Shown piece after piece: positions 21,450-30,816 of a stretch of DNA of 64,000 bases. The number at the start of each line of letters is the position of its first letter. The first letter of the stretch is position 1. This DNA comes from Ancylobacter sonchi (GTDB taxonomy: Bacteria > Pseudomonadota > Alphaproteobacteria > Rhizobiales > Xanthobacteraceae): NCBI RefSeq assembly GCF_018390695.1, contig NZ_JAHBGF010000028.1:496001-560000 (forward strand). The letters run 5' to 3'. Under the pieces are notes generated by a model that was given only the letters and a program-made list of their open reading frames with translations, had not been told where the DNA came from and searched no databases. The translations under genes and the position numbers were made by a program.

Positions 21450-23276
21450 TCACTCCACGGTGACGGACTTGGCGAGGTTGCGGGGCTGGTCGACGTCGGT
21501 GCCCATCTGCACCGCCGTGTGATAGGCGATCAGCTGGATCGGGATCGCATAGACCAGCGGCGCGATCAGCGGGTTCATCTCCGGCAGCACCAGCGTCGCT
21601 TCGGTCTCGATGCCGGCCTCGGCGGCGCCGCGCGCATCGGTCAGCAGCACGATGCGCCCGCCGCGCGCCGCGACTTCCTGCATGTTCGACATGGTCTTGT
21701 CGAACACCTGGTCGTGCGGGGCGATCACCACCACCGGCATCTTCTCGTCGATCAGCGCGATCGGGCCGTGCTTCAGCTCGCCGGCGGCATAGCCCTCGGC
21801 ATGGATGTAGCTGATCTCCTTCAGCTTCAACGCGCCTTCGAGCGCCAGCGGATAGGCGGTCGAGCGGCCGAGATAGAGCACGTCCTGCGACTTGGCGAAG
21901 GAGCGGGCCAGCAACTCGATCTGCGGGCCGAGCCGCAGCGCCTCGTTCATCAGCCTGGGCACCTCGACCAGCGCCCGCACCAGCTCGCGCTCACGCTCGG
22001 GCGACAGCACGCCGCGCGCCCGGCCCGCCGCCACCGCGATGGCGGCCAGCGTCGCCAGCTGGCAGGTAAAGGCCTTGGTGGAGGCGACGCCGATCTCCGG
22101 GCCGGCGAGGGTCGGCATCACCGCATCGCTCTCGCGGGCGATGGTGGAGGTCGGCACATTGACCACCGCCATCACCTTCTGCCCCTCCTGCTTCGCGTAG
22201 CGCAGCGAGGCCAGGGTGTCGGCGGTCTCGCCGGACTGGGAGATGACGATGGCGAGGCCGTTCTTCGGCAGCGGCGCCTCGCGGTAGCGGAACTCGGAGG
22301 CGACGTCGATCTCCACCGGCAGCCGGGCGAAATGCTCGAACCAGTACTTGGCGATCAGCCCGGCATAGTAGGCGGTGCCGCAGGCGGCGATGGAGATGCG
22401 ATCGAGATTGGTGAAGTCGAACGGCAGGTCGGCTTCCAGCTGCACCGTCTCGGCGGCGAGGTCGAGATAATGCGCCAGCGTGTGGGAGACGACCTCGGGC
22501 TGCTCGTGCATCTCCTTGGCCATGAAGTGGCGGTGATTGCCCTTCTCGACCAGGAAGGCGGAGGCGGTGGAGCGCTGGATCGGGCGCATCACCACGTCAT
22601 TGGCGGCGTTGTGGATCTCGGCGCGGCCGCGATGCAGCACCGCCCAGTCGCCATCGTCGAGATAGCAGATGGTGTCGGTGAACGGGGCGAGCGCGATGGC
22701 GTCGGAGCCGAGATACATCTCGCCCTTGCCGTAGCCGATGGCGAGCGGCGAGCCCTTGCGGGCGCCGATCAGGAGGTCGTCCTCGCCGTCGAACATGAAG
22801 GCGAGCGCGAAGGCACCCTTGAGGCGCGGCAGCGAGGCGGCGACCGCCGCTTCCGGCCCGGCGCCGCTGCGCAGCTCGCGGGTGACGAGATGAGCGACGA
22901 CCTCGGTGTCGGTCTCGCTCTCGAAATTGGCGCCGTCGCGCAGCAGCTCCTCGCGCAGCTCGCGGTAGTTCTCGATGATGCCGTTGTGCACCACCGCCAC
23001 CTGCGTCGTGGCGTGCGGATGGGCGTTGGCGACGCTCGGCCGGCCATGGGTGGCCCAGCGCGTGTGGCCGATGCCGACCTGGCCGGCGAGCGGCGCCTGG
23101 GCGAGTTCGGTTTCGAGGTTGCGCAGCTTGCCCTGGGCGCGGCGGCGGGTGAGGCGCCCCTGCTCCAGCGTCGCGATACCGGCGGAATCGTAGCCGCGAT
23201 ATTCGAGACGCTTCAGCGAATCGACGAGCCGGTCGGCCACCGGAGCGGTACCGAGGATGCCAATGATGCCACACAT
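21450..23276 (-). CDS. glmS: GlmS, glutamine--fructose-6-phosphate aminotransferase
   Basis: This 608-residue enzyme makes glucosamine-6-phosphate for cell wall and lipid A. The N-terminal glutaminase domain starts MCGIIGILGT with Cys2 as nucleophile and has GHTRWATHG. Two SIS sugar-isomerase domains follow (CGTAYYAG, SQSGETADTLASLRYAK, then YLGRSTAYPLALEGALKLKEISY), with the C-terminal DQPRNLAKSVTVE tail that forms the active-site cap. It follows glmU by 100 bp on the same strand; the pair covers hexosamine supply. No glmS ribozyme was recognised. Confidence 0.98.
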   Translation of the reverse strand: MCGIIGILGTAPVADRLVDSLKRLEYRGYDSAGIATLEQGRLTRRRAQGKLRNLETELAQAPLAGQVGIGHTRWATHGRPSVANAHPHATTQVAVVHNGIIENYRELREELLRDGANFESETDTEVVAHLVTRELRSGAGPEAAVAASLPRLKGAFALAFMFDGEDDLLIGARKGSPLAIGYGKGEMYLGSDAIALAPFTDTICYLDDGDWAVLHRGRAEIHNAANDVVMRPIQRSTASAFLVEKGNHRHFMAKEMHEQPEVVSHTLAHYLDLAAETVQLEADLPFDFTNLDRISIAACGTAYYAGLIAKYWFEHFARLPVEIDVASEFRYREAPLPKNGLAIVISQSGETADTLASLRYAKQEGQKVMAVVNVPTSTIARESDAVMPTLAGPEIGVASTKAFTCQLATLAAIAVAAGRARGVLSPERERELVRALVEVPRLMNEALRLGPQIELLARSFAKSQDVLYLGRSTAYPLALEGALKLKEISYIHAEGYAAGELKHGPIALIDEKMPVVVIAPHDQVFDKTMSNMQEVAARGGRIVLLTDARGAAEAGIETEATLVLPEMNPLIAPLVYAIPIQLIAYHTAVQMGTDVDQPRNLAKSVTVE

Positions 23277-23376
23277 GGCGCAGACCTTTCGCGCGAACCA
23301 GCACAGGAACTTACCGGCACGGGTTTAACCGGGTGTCACCGCACTGCAAAAATCAATTCGGATGACGATTCTTATC

Positions 23377-24738
23377 TCAACTCTCCGGGGCGGCTTTCCG
23401 GATCGCCTGAAGACGCTCACGCAGACGTGCGGCAAGGCCCGGCTTGTTGACCTGCCGGGCCCGGCCGATGGCCAGCGCGTCGGCCGGCACGTCGTCGGTG
23501 ATGACCGAGCCGGTGCCGACATAGGCGCCGTCGCCGATGGTCACCGGAGCCACCATCAGGCTGTTGGTGCCGATGAAGGCGTTGGCGCCGATCACCGTGC
23601 GGTGCTTGTTGAAGCCGTCATAATTGCAGGTGATGGAGCCGGCGCCGATATTGGTACCCTCGCCGACGGTGGAATCGCCGACATAGGACAGGTGGTTGAC
23701 CTTCACCCCCGGTGCGAGGTCGGCGTTCTTGATCTCGACGAAATTGCCGATGTGCACCCCCTGCCCCAGCGCGGCGCCGGGGCGCAGGCGCGCGAAGGGA
23801 CCGGCCGAGACGCCGGTGGCCAGCGTCGCGCCCTCGAGGTGGCTGAAGGCGCGGATGACGACGCCGTCCGCCACCGCGACGCCGGGGCCGAACACCACGT
23901 TCGGCTCCACGACGACATCGCGGCCAAGCGTCGTGTCGGCGCTGAAGAACACGGTTTCCGGCGCGACGAGCGTCGCGCCGCCGTCCATCGCCGCGCGGCG
24001 CAGCCGCTGCTGGATCACCGCCTCGGCCTCGGCGAGCTGGGCGCGGGTGTTGACGCCGGCGACCTCGCCGGCCTCCGCCACCCACACCGCCGCCGGGCGG
24101 CCGCGGGCGATCACCGATTCCACCGCGTCGGTGAGGTAGTACTCGCCCTTGGCGTTGGCATTGCCGATGCCCGACAGCACCCCCAGCGCCAGCGCGCCGT
24201 CGAGCGCCATCAGCCCGGCATTGCACAGGCCGATGGTCTTCTCCGCCGCGCTGGCGTCCTTTTCCTCGCGGATGGCGACGAGATCGTCGCCTTGGGTGAT
24301 CAGCCGGCCATAGCCGGTGGGGTCGGCGGGGCGGAAGCCGAGCACCGCGAGGCCGGCGCCCTCGGCCAGCGGCGCGCGCAGCGCCTCAAGCGTCTGCGGC
24401 CGCACCAGCGGCGTGTCGCCATACATGATGAGGATATCGTCATAGCCGCGCTCCAGCGCCTCGCGGGCGGCGAGCACGGCATGGGCGGTGCCGAGGCGCT
24501 CGCGCTGCACGAAGACGCTTGCCTCCGGAGCCAGGCGGCGCGCCTCGGCCGCCACCTGATCGTGATCGGGGCCGATGACCACGGCGATCTCGGCGGCGCC
24601 GGCCGCCTTGGCGGTCTCCAGCACATGGCCGACCATGCTGCGCCCGGCGACCTTGTGCATCACCTTGGGCAGCGCCGACTTCATGCGCGTGCCTTCTCCG
24701 GCGGCGAGGATGATGACGAGCAGGCGGCGCATGCGCAT
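23377..24738 (-). CDS. glmU: GlmU, bifunctional UDP-N-acetylglucosamine synthesis enzyme
   Basis: This 453-residue protein has an N-terminal uridylyltransferase domain ([36 protein letters not shown]) and a C-terminal left-handed beta-helix acetyltransferase domain rich in hexapeptides (from about 250), with [24 protein letters not shown] and [12 protein letters not shown]. It acetylates glucosamine-1-phosphate and couples it to UTP. An alternative start two codons in (24732) is equally possible; a GGAG lies just upstream. glmS follows and is probably in the same operon. Confidence 0.97.
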   Translation of the reverse strand: MRMRRLLVIILAAGEGTRMKSALPKVMHKVAGRSMVGHVLETAKAAGAAEIAVVIGPDHDQVAAEARRLAPEASVFVQRERLGTAHAVLAAREALERGYDDILIMYGDTPLVRPQTLEALRAPLAEGAGLAVLGFRPADPTGYGRLITQGDDLVAIREEKDASAAEKTIGLCNAGLMALDGALALGVLSGIGNANAKGEYYLTDAVESVIARGRPAAVWVAEAGEVAGVNTRAQLAEAEAVIQQRLRRAAMDGGATLVAPETVFFSADTTLGRDVVVEPNVVFGPGVAVADGVVIRAFSHLEGATLATGVSAGPFARLRPGAALGQGVHIGNFVEIKNADLAPGVKVNHLSYVGDSTVGEGTNIGAGSITCNYDGFNKHRTVIGANAFIGTNSLMVAPVTIGDGAYVGTGSVITDDVPADALAIGRARQVNKPGLAARLRERLQAIRKAAPES

Positions 24739-24891
24739 TTTCTCCGAGAGGGCGGGCGCCCGTGTTTACCGCAGCGCGGCGGCTGCCGGAAAGACGCTGC
24801 CGGAAAGACTGGGAAATTCCGGCCGTTGAATGGCGGCGCCCGCCGTGGCATCCAAGGGGCTTCTGCGACACGCCGATGTGAGGAGCCGACC

Positions 24892-25272
24892 ATGAGCCAG
24901 CGCAACTTCCTGCCGGGTGCCCGCGCCTGGAACGTCATTCTGGTGCTCGGCGGCTTCGCGCTCGGCTGGGCGATCTACATGCGCTACGCACTGGTCGAGC
25001 AGTCGGCGGTCGGGCTGGCCTGCCTCGGTGTCGAGACCGGCACCTGCACGGTGCGGCGGACGGTGATCGAGCTGTTCAGCTATTCCGCCTTCGGCATCGC
25101 CGCGCTGGCGACCTCGGTGGTGCAGCTGATCCGCCCGTCCGTGCCGATGTTCACCATCGCCGCCATGGCCACCGGCGTCGGGCTGGTGATGTACAACAAC
25201 AACCTGGCCAGCGTGGCGGCCGGCCTGCTGCTCATCTCGTTTGCGCGGCCGTGGCAAGGCGCCAGAGGCTGA
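24892..25272 (+). CDS. uncharacterised four-helix membrane protein
   Basis: This 126-residue protein has about four membrane helices: WNVILVLGGFALGWAIYMRYALV, LFSYSAFGIAALATSVVQLI, MFTIAAMATGVGLVMYN and LASVAAGLLLISFARPW. A conserved-looking CLGVETGTCTVRRT loop with two cysteines follows the first helix. I do not recognise a named function. AGGAG at 24881-24885 supports the ATG. A weak EcfG-like promoter (GGAAA, 17 nt, CGTT; 24802-24827) lies upstream. Its last 41 bp overlap the end of the opposite-strand ndvC-like gene, and it diverges from glmU. Confidence 0.8.
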   Translation: MSQRNFLPGARAWNVILVLGGFALGWAIYMRYALVEQSAVGLACLGVETGTCTVRRTVIELFSYSAFGIAALATSVVQLIRPSVPMFTIAAMATGVGLVMYNNNLASVAAGLLLISFARPWQGARG

Positions 25273-26839
25273 GCGCCATCACCACCAATAGCGCGCCGGT
25301 CCACAGCCCCTGCCAGTTGGCCAGCGTCTCGTTGAAGACGATGTAGAGGCCGCTGCCGAGGAAGATCGCAGCGGTGATCTTCTCCGCCGCCGACGCCTCG
25401 GCGGTGACGCGCGGGGCCGCCGCCAGCGCGTAGAAGGCGAAGGCCATGATGACCGGCGTGAGGCCGGCGAACTGGAAGTCCTTGTAGCGCGGGTCGAACA
25501 CCAGCCCGAGCGCCACATGGACGATCAGCACCACCGAGGCGGCGAGCAGGATCGCCATCACCCGCTCCACCGGCGCGGCGGCGCGGCGCGACACGCCGTC
25601 GAGCACCTGGGTCAGCACCGCCGCCCTCGCCTGCCGGCCGACCGCGAAGGCGGCGGCGAGCGGGACGAGGACCGCCAGAGCGAGGATGGAGCCGCCACGG
25701 ATCCAGCCGCCGACGCCGAGGCTCTCGACCGGCACGGAGACGAAGGCGCGGCCGACGGTCAGCCCGGCGAACAGCCCGATGCCGGACACCGCCAGCCAGC
25801 GGCGGGTGTCCATGCCCTGCACGCGGCCGCCAAAGGCGCCGGCGACGAACACGCCCAGCGCCAGCAGCACGCCGATGAGCGCCTGGCGCAGCCAGTAGGG
25901 ATGATCGGACACCGCCTCGCCCCAGCCGAACTTGAAGTCGCGCGTATAGGCGTCGAGGAAGCCCCAATGGCCGCCGACCGTGCCCTCGGAGGCGCGCTTC
26001 CACGGCTGGTCGAACGCCTCGATGACGTTGATGCGGTAGCCCTTGTCCTTGGCGAGCGCCAGCAGTTCCTGGATCACCATCGCCTGGTTGGAGGGCGACG
26101 GCAGCGCGCCCTCGCGCATGCGCCCCTCGCTCGGCCAGCCGGTCTCGCCGATCAGGATGTCCTTGCCGGCGAACACCTTGCCGACATGCTCGCGGATCTC
26201 GCCGATATGCGCGGCCGACTTGTCGGCGGCGACCGGCACATCCTCCCAGAACGGCAGGATGTGCACGGTGACGAAGTCGACATATTGCGCGAGGTCGCGG
26301 TTGCGCTCCCAGAACTCCCAGACATCGGCATAGGTGACGGGCACCGGCACCTTCGACTTCACTTCGCGGATCAGCGCCGCCATGCCGGTGGGCGACTGCT
26401 CGCCGCGCAGCAGCACCTCATTGCCGACGATGACGGCGTCGATGACGTCCGGATTCTCCTGTGCCGCCTTCACCGCCGCGTCGATCTCGACGCGGTTCTT
26501 CTCTTCGTTACGGCCGATCCAGATGCCCTGCAGCACCTTCAGCCCGTGCTTGCGCGCCATCGCCGGCACCACGTCCAGCCCCATCTCGGTGGAATAGGTG
26601 CGCACGCAATGGGTGATCTTCGCCAGCCGGGCGAAATCGTCGTCGATCTGCTCGGGTGGGATGACCAGCCCCTCGATGAAGGGCGACTGGCCGGGCCGGA
26701 ACGGCGCGTAGGACACGCAGGGCATCTTCTCCCCCGCCGCCAGCGGCGTGGCCGGCATGGGCACCGGCTGGCCGAGCCAGGCCCAGACGGCGACGATCAC
26801 CGCGCAGACGACGGCGGCGAGCGGGAGGGCGATGCGCAT
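25232..26839 (-). CDS. ndvC: NdvC-like membrane protein with GH17 domain, cyclic beta-glucan synthesis
   Basis: This 535-residue protein starts at MRIALPLAAVVCAV, a membrane anchor. A periplasmic glycoside hydrolase family 17 domain spans about 38-320, with both expected glutamates: E141 in VIVGNEVLLRGE (acid/base) and E232 in ILIGETGWPSEG (nucleophile). About eight membrane helices follow. Bradyrhizobium NdvC is a similar hydrophobic protein related to yeast glucanosyltransferases, and its mutant makes glucan lacking normal beta-1,6 linkages. I infer the same role: transglycosylation introducing beta-1,6 bonds. The gene diverges from the ndvD/ndvB-like pair. A longer upstream frame is not supported. 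Confidence 0.82.
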   Translation of the reverse strand: MRIALPLAAVVCAVIVAVWAWLGQPVPMPATPLAAGEKMPCVSYAPFRPGQSPFIEGLVIPPEQIDDDFARLAKITHCVRTYSTEMGLDVVPAMARKHGLKVLQGIWIGRNEEKNRVEIDAAVKAAQENPDVIDAVIVGNEVLLRGEQSPTGMAALIREVKSKVPVPVTYADVWEFWERNRDLAQYVDFVTVHILPFWEDVPVAADKSAAHIGEIREHVGKVFAGKDILIGETGWPSEGRMREGALPSPSNQAMVIQELLALAKDKGYRINVIEAFDQPWKRASEGTVGGHWGFLDAYTRDFKFGWGEAVSDHPYWLRQALIGVLLALGVFVAGAFGGRVQGMDTRRWLAVSGIGLFAGLTVGRAFVSVPVESLGVGGWIRGGSILALAVLVPLAAAFAVGRQARAAVLTQVLDGVSRRAAAPVERVMAILLAASVVLIVHVALGLVFDPRYKDFQFAGLTPVIMAFAFYALAAAPRVTAEASAAEKITAAIFLGSGLYIVFNETLANWQGLWTGALLVVMALSLWRLATAAQTR

Positions 26840-27175
26840 GCGGGAGGTCTCCGGCGGGATGGAATGCGGCACCGGCTGGGGTAGCCGCGCAACATGGTGA
26901 GCGCAAGGGGGCACAGGGCGGGGGCGCAGGGCGGCCGGAAGCAGGACGGCAAATCGCGGCGTCGATATGGCCGCCCCGCACCGGGCGGCGTATCGGCCAG
27001 CGCTGCGGTGCGACATCGCGGCGGTATGGGGAGGCGCCGCGCCGGGTTTAATTGTCCGGTGAGTACATTTACGCACAACAAGGCAGCAACGACGCCGCGA
27101 TGCTGACAAATTCGGCAGCTTCACCTAGTGTCTTCGAGCCCGTTTGGTTTCCTCTCGCGTGTGACGAATTCCTCC
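26840..27175. other. divergent intergenic region between ndvC-like and ndvD-like genes
   Basis: This 336-bp stretch holds no gene I can support. It must carry the promoter of the ndvC-like gene leftward and probably that of the small secreted-protein gene rightward. Its right end (about 27045-27130) is less GC-rich. I saw no exact EcfG-type match on either strand. Confidence 0.6.
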
Positions 27176-27652
27176 ATGTTGTGCTCCGTACGCCCCTTCG
27201 CCGCCGCCCTGTTCGGCGGCCTTCTCCTCACGGCCGCCGTCAACGCTCCGGCCTTCGCGCAGAACAGCGCGTCCGAGCAGAAGCCGGCCGAGCAGCAATC
27301 CCCGGAAGACCAGGCCAAGGAGGCCCAGCGCCGGTCGATCGAGGAATATAACGAGGCGGCCAAGCTGCCTGGCAATGCCGGCCTGCCGGAATGCGTGTGG
27401 AGCGGCCGGCGCATCGCCCTGCTGCTGTGGCGCGACGATGTCGACACCGCCAAGCGCCACATGGAACTCTATGAGCGCTTCGGCTGCCCCACCGAGCACC
27501 TGAAGATCGCCTTCCGCTGCCTCGTGCGGCAGGGCAACATCGACCCCAAGGCGCAGGAGCGGCTGTCCGAGCGCGTCCATGCCTGCTGGGTCAACCCGGA
27601 CTCGACCCCGGCGGCGCCGACGGCGCCTGCGGCGGCACCGGCCGCACAGTGA
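27176..27652 (+). CDS. NdvD-like small exported protein
   Basis: From the ATG at 27176 the product has 158 residues, beginning with a signal peptide (MLCSVRPFAAALFGGLLLTAAVNAPAFAQ, cleavage after AFA). A GTG at 27128 would add 16 residues. The mature part is a charged, Gln/Glu-rich helix, then a domain with four cysteines (LPECVWSGRRIALLLWRDDVDTA, FGCPTEH, FRCLVRQG, HACW) and an Ala/Pro tail. Proteins of this type beside ndvB are annotated as beta-1,3/1,6-glucan biosynthesis proteins in Bradyrhizobium, where ndvD is a third glucan gene. The name rests on position and memory of that annotation, so it is tentative. Confidence 0.7.
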   Translation: MLCSVRPFAAALFGGLLLTAAVNAPAFAQNSASEQKPAEQQSPEDQAKEAQRRSIEEYNEAAKLPGNAGLPECVWSGRRIALLLWRDDVDTAKRHMELYERFGCPTEHLKIAFRCLVRQGNIDPKAQERLSERVHACWVNPDSTPAAPTAPAAAPAAQ

Positions 27653-27724
27653 TTTGGGACAGCGCATTTTACCCAAATGAATTCATGACGCGGCCCCAGC
27701 CGCGACACGCCGCCGCCACAGACG

Positions 27725-27749
27725 GGAACGATCTTTCCGTCGACGCGTT
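27725..27749 (+). promoter_or_regulatory. EcfG-type general stress promoter upstream of ndvB-like gene
   Basis: GGAAC at 27725-27729 and CGTT at 27746-27749 are separated by exactly 16 nt, matching the consensus GGAAC-N16/17-CGTT of the alphaproteobacterial general stress sigma factor EcfG. It lies about 119 nt before the ndvB start on the same strand, in a 215-bp gap. Exact match in the right place; activity is not shown. Confidence 0.65.
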
Positions 27750-27867
27750 TTAAGCAAGCCGCAGGCACGACTCGCATTTTTTGCGATGCAGGCATGCGGA
27801 TGCTGCAAAAGCGTTAGAATTAAATTATATATCGCCCCAATACCTCTCCAAAGCTGGTGGTTAGTCC

Positions 27868-30549
27868 ATGCGTCCCGCTGTTCGTGTCGCTGCCGCTGCG
27901 ATTGCGGTAGTCACGTCCGTGCATGCTTTCATGTGGCTCGCGATGCGTTCGGAGGCGACCGCCCCGGCGATCCCCGACCGTTTGGCCAGCATGTCCTTCG
28001 CGCCCTATGGACGCGATGCGAACCCGGACAAGGGGCAACCCACCACCGAGGCCCAGATCCGCTCCGACGTGGAAGCGGTGGCGCCCTACACCAAGGCGGT
28101 GCGTACCTACGCTTCCACCGGTGGCCTGGAGAACGTCGCCCGCCTCGCCAACGAGAAGGGGCTGAAGACGACCGTCGGCGCGTGGCTCGACAATAACGAG
28201 GACCGCAACGCCCGCGAGATCACCAATGCCGTCGAGGCGGCGAAGAAGAATTCCAACGTCGTCGGCATCGTGGTCGGCAACGAGTCGATCCTGCGCGCCG
28301 AGCGCACCCCCGAGCAGCTGATCGACACCATCCGCCGCGTGAAGCGCGAGGTGAACGTACCCGTCACCACCGGCGAGACCTGGGACGTCTGGCTCGAGCA
28401 TCCCGAGCTGGTGTCGGCCGTCGACTACATCGCCGCCCACATCCTGCCCTATTGGGAAGGCGTGCCGGCCGACCAGGTGGTCGACCGCACCATCGGCATC
28501 TACAACCGCCTCCGCGCCGCCTATCCCGGCAAGCGCATCGTCATCGCCGAGTTCGGCTGGCCGAGCGCCGGCTACAACCGCGACGCTGCGGTGCCCGGCG
28601 AACTAGTCCAGGCGCGGGTGATCCGCGACTTCGCCGCCCGCGCCGACGCGCTCGGCATCGACTACAACCTCATCGAGGCCTTCGACGCGCCGTGGAAGAG
28701 CTTCGAGGGCTCGGTCGGCCAGTACTGGGGCATGCTCGATGCCGACCGGCATCTGAAGTTCCCGCTGTCCGGCCCGATCACCCCCTCGACCTACAGCGCT
28801 ACCGCCGCCATCGCGCTGCTGTTCGGCATCGCCTTCTCGCTGCCGCTGTTCCGCTTTGCCCGCCTGACCTTTACCCAGGCGGCGGTGATGGCCGGCGCCG
28901 CGAACCTCGTCGGCGCCTGGATCGCCACCGTCACCGACCACTGGCTGACGCACTACGTCATCGGCGGCAACAAGATCACCTTCGTAGTGTCGGTCGTGCT
29001 GCTGGTACCGCTGGTCGTGGTCATGCTGTACCGGGTCGAGGAACTGGCGACCATCGCCTTCGGCCGCCGCCCGCGCCGGCTGATCGAGAATGCCAACGGC
29101 CCGATGCCGGCCCGCACGCCCAAGGTGTCGATCCACATCCCGGCCTATAAAGAGCCGCCGGAGATGCTGAAGCAGACGCTCGACGGCATCGCCCGGCTCG
29201 ACTGGCCGAACTATGAGTGCCTCGTCATCATCAACAATACGCCCGACCCGGCCTTCTGGGAGCCGATCGAGGCCTATTGCCAGCAGCTCGGCGAGCGCTT
29301 CAAGTTCATCAACCTGCCCAAGGTCGCGGGCTTCAAGGCCGGCGCGCTGCGCGTCGCCATGGAACAGACCGCGCCGGATGCCGAGATCATCGGCGTGATC
29401 GATGCCGACTACGTGGTCTCGCCCAACTGGCTGCGCGACCTCGTGCCGACCTTCGAGGACCCGACGGTGGGCATCGTGCAGGCGCCGCAGGACCATCGCG
29501 ACGCCCGTCGCAGCCTGCTGAACGAGGCGATGAACACCGAATATGCCGGCTTCTTCGACATCGGCATGGTCCAGCGCAACGAGCACGACGCCATCGTGGT
29601 GCACGGCACCATGTGCCTGATCCGCCGCGCCGCCATGGTGGAGGCCGGCGACTGGTCGAGCGACACGATCTGCGAGGACACCGATCTCGGCCTCTCGATC
29701 GTCGAACGCGGCTGGAAGAGCCACTACACCAATGTGCGCTATGGCTGGGGCCTGCTGCCGGACGACTTCGCCTCGTTCAAGAAGCAGCGCCACCGCTGGG
29801 CCTATGGCGGCATGCAGATCATCAAGAAGCACTGGCGCCGCATGCTGCCCAATGGCGGGACCCGCCTGACCACGGCTCAGCGTCGCGAGTTCTCCATCGG
29901 CTGGGTCAGCTGGCTCGGCGCCGAGAGCATCGGTGCGCTGGTGGCGATCCTGTCGCTGCTCTGGGCGCCGGTGGTGTTCGCTCTCGGCATCGCCGTGCCG
30001 CAGCGCATCCTGACCATCCCGATCGTGTTCTGCTTCGGCATCTATGTGCTGCATTTCTGCGCCCTCTACCGGCTGCGGGTGGCGACCACGCCGCTGCGCA
30101 TGATCGGCGCGGCCTTCGCGGCGATGGCGGTGCAGTTTACCGTGGCCAAGGCGGTCTTTGACGGGTTCCGCTACAAGGACCTCGCCTTCGCCCGCACCGC
30201 CAAGGGCTCCTGGCTGTCCGGCGCCGCCCGCGCCTTCCCGGCGCTGCCTGAGGCGGTGATCGGCGGCGGGCTGCTGCTCAGCGCCATCGCCCTGCGCATG
30301 ACCAACTGGCACGCGGTGGTGGAGGTCGATCTGTTCGCCCTCGCTTTGGCGATCCAGGCGCTGCCCTTCCTCGCCGCCGCCTTTATCGGCTGGCTGGAAG
30401 GCTCGAAGTACAACGAGTTCGCCACCTGGGCGGCGCTGCGCTCTCGCGCCGCTGCCCTGCTGCCGGGCCGCGCCGCCCAGCCGCTGCCGGTGGGCGTGAC
30501 GGTCAACCGTTCCGCGGGCGACCTGCCGCCGGCCGGCCCGCAGATGTGA
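27868..30549 (+). CDS. ndvB: NdvB-like cyclic beta-glucan synthase, GH17-GT2 fusion
   Basis: This 893-residue membrane protein combines an N-terminal anchor, a periplasmic GH17 domain (about 40-300) with E139 in VVGNESILRAE and E228 in IVIAEFGWPSAG, membrane helices (about 308-385), a cytoplasmic family 2 glycosyltransferase domain (from about 418: IHIPAYKEPPEMLKQTL, the DADY metal site near 512, EDTDLGLSIVERGW, and QRHRW at 642-646) and further helices (about 670-850). Bradyrhizobium NdvB of about this size makes periplasmic cyclic beta-(1,3),(1,6)-glucan from UDP-glucose. It is unlike the much larger GT84/GH94 Chv/NdvB of Rhizobium and Agrobacterium. Confidence 0.87.
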   Translation: MRPAVRVAAAAIAVVTSVHAFMWLAMRSEATAPAIPDRLASMSFAPYGRDANPDKGQPTTEAQIRSDVEAVAPYTKAVRTYASTGGLENVARLANEKGLKTTVGAWLDNNEDRNAREITNAVEAAKKNSNVVGIVVGNESILRAERTPEQLIDTIRRVKREVNVPVTTGETWDVWLEHPELVSAVDYIAAHILPYWEGVPADQVVDRTIGIYNRLRAAYPGKRIVIAEFGWPSAGYNRDAAVPGELVQARVIRDFAARADALGIDYNLIEAFDAPWKSFEGSVGQYWGMLDADRHLKFPLSGPITPSTYSATAAIALLFGIAFSLPLFRFARLTFTQAAVMAGAANLVGAWIATVTDHWLTHYVIGGNKITFVVSVVLLVPLVVVMLYRVEELATIAFGRRPRRLIENANGPMPARTPKVSIHIPAYKEPPEMLKQTLDGIARLDWPNYECLVIINNTPDPAFWEPIEAYCQQLGERFKFINLPKVAGFKAGALRVAMEQTAPDAEIIGVIDADYVVSPNWLRDLVPTFEDPTVGIVQAPQDHRDARRSLLNEAMNTEYAGFFDIGMVQRNEHDAIVVHGTMCLIRRAAMVEAGDWSSDTICEDTDLGLSIVERGWKSHYTNVRYGWGLLPDDFASFKKQRHRWAYGGMQIIKKHWRRMLPNGGTRLTTAQRREFSIGWVSWLGAESIGALVAILSLLWAPVVFALGIAVPQRILTIPIVFCFGIYVLHFCALYRLRVATTPLRMIGAAFAAMAVQFTVAKAVFDGFRYKDLAFARTAKGSWLSGAARAFPALPEAVIGGGLLLSAIALRMTNWHAVVEVDLFALALAIQALPFLAAAFIGWLEGSKYNEFATWAALRSRAAALLPGRAAQPLPVGVTVNRSAGDLPPAGPQM

Positions 30550-30602
30550 GGTCGGGCGGCCCGGCTTGATGGCCCGGCCGCTCTTATTCGAGATGCCGAC
30601 CG

Positions 30603-30638
30603 AACGCCGGTCCCTCGCGGGGCCGGCGTTTCTGTTTT
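30603..30638 (+). terminator. rho-independent terminator after ndvB-like gene
   Basis: AACGCCGG (30603-30610) pairs with CCGGCGTT (30623-30630); internal G/C pairs extend the stem. TCTGTTTT follows. It starts 54 bp after the stop codon. Confidence 0.75.
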
Positions 30639-30816
30639 GAGCTATGCCTCGGGGGCCCCTGACGGAGATGCTATGGCGGCCCGGCGGTTCGACCGCTGGA
30701 AGCTGATGGCCCGGTGAAGCGGTGTCGCTCGGCGGCCGGCAGGTCGCTGATGCCGAGGGGCTCGCAGTCCGAAGGGCCGCCGAGCTATTGCGCGGGCCTT
30801 CGGATGGCCCAGCGCT

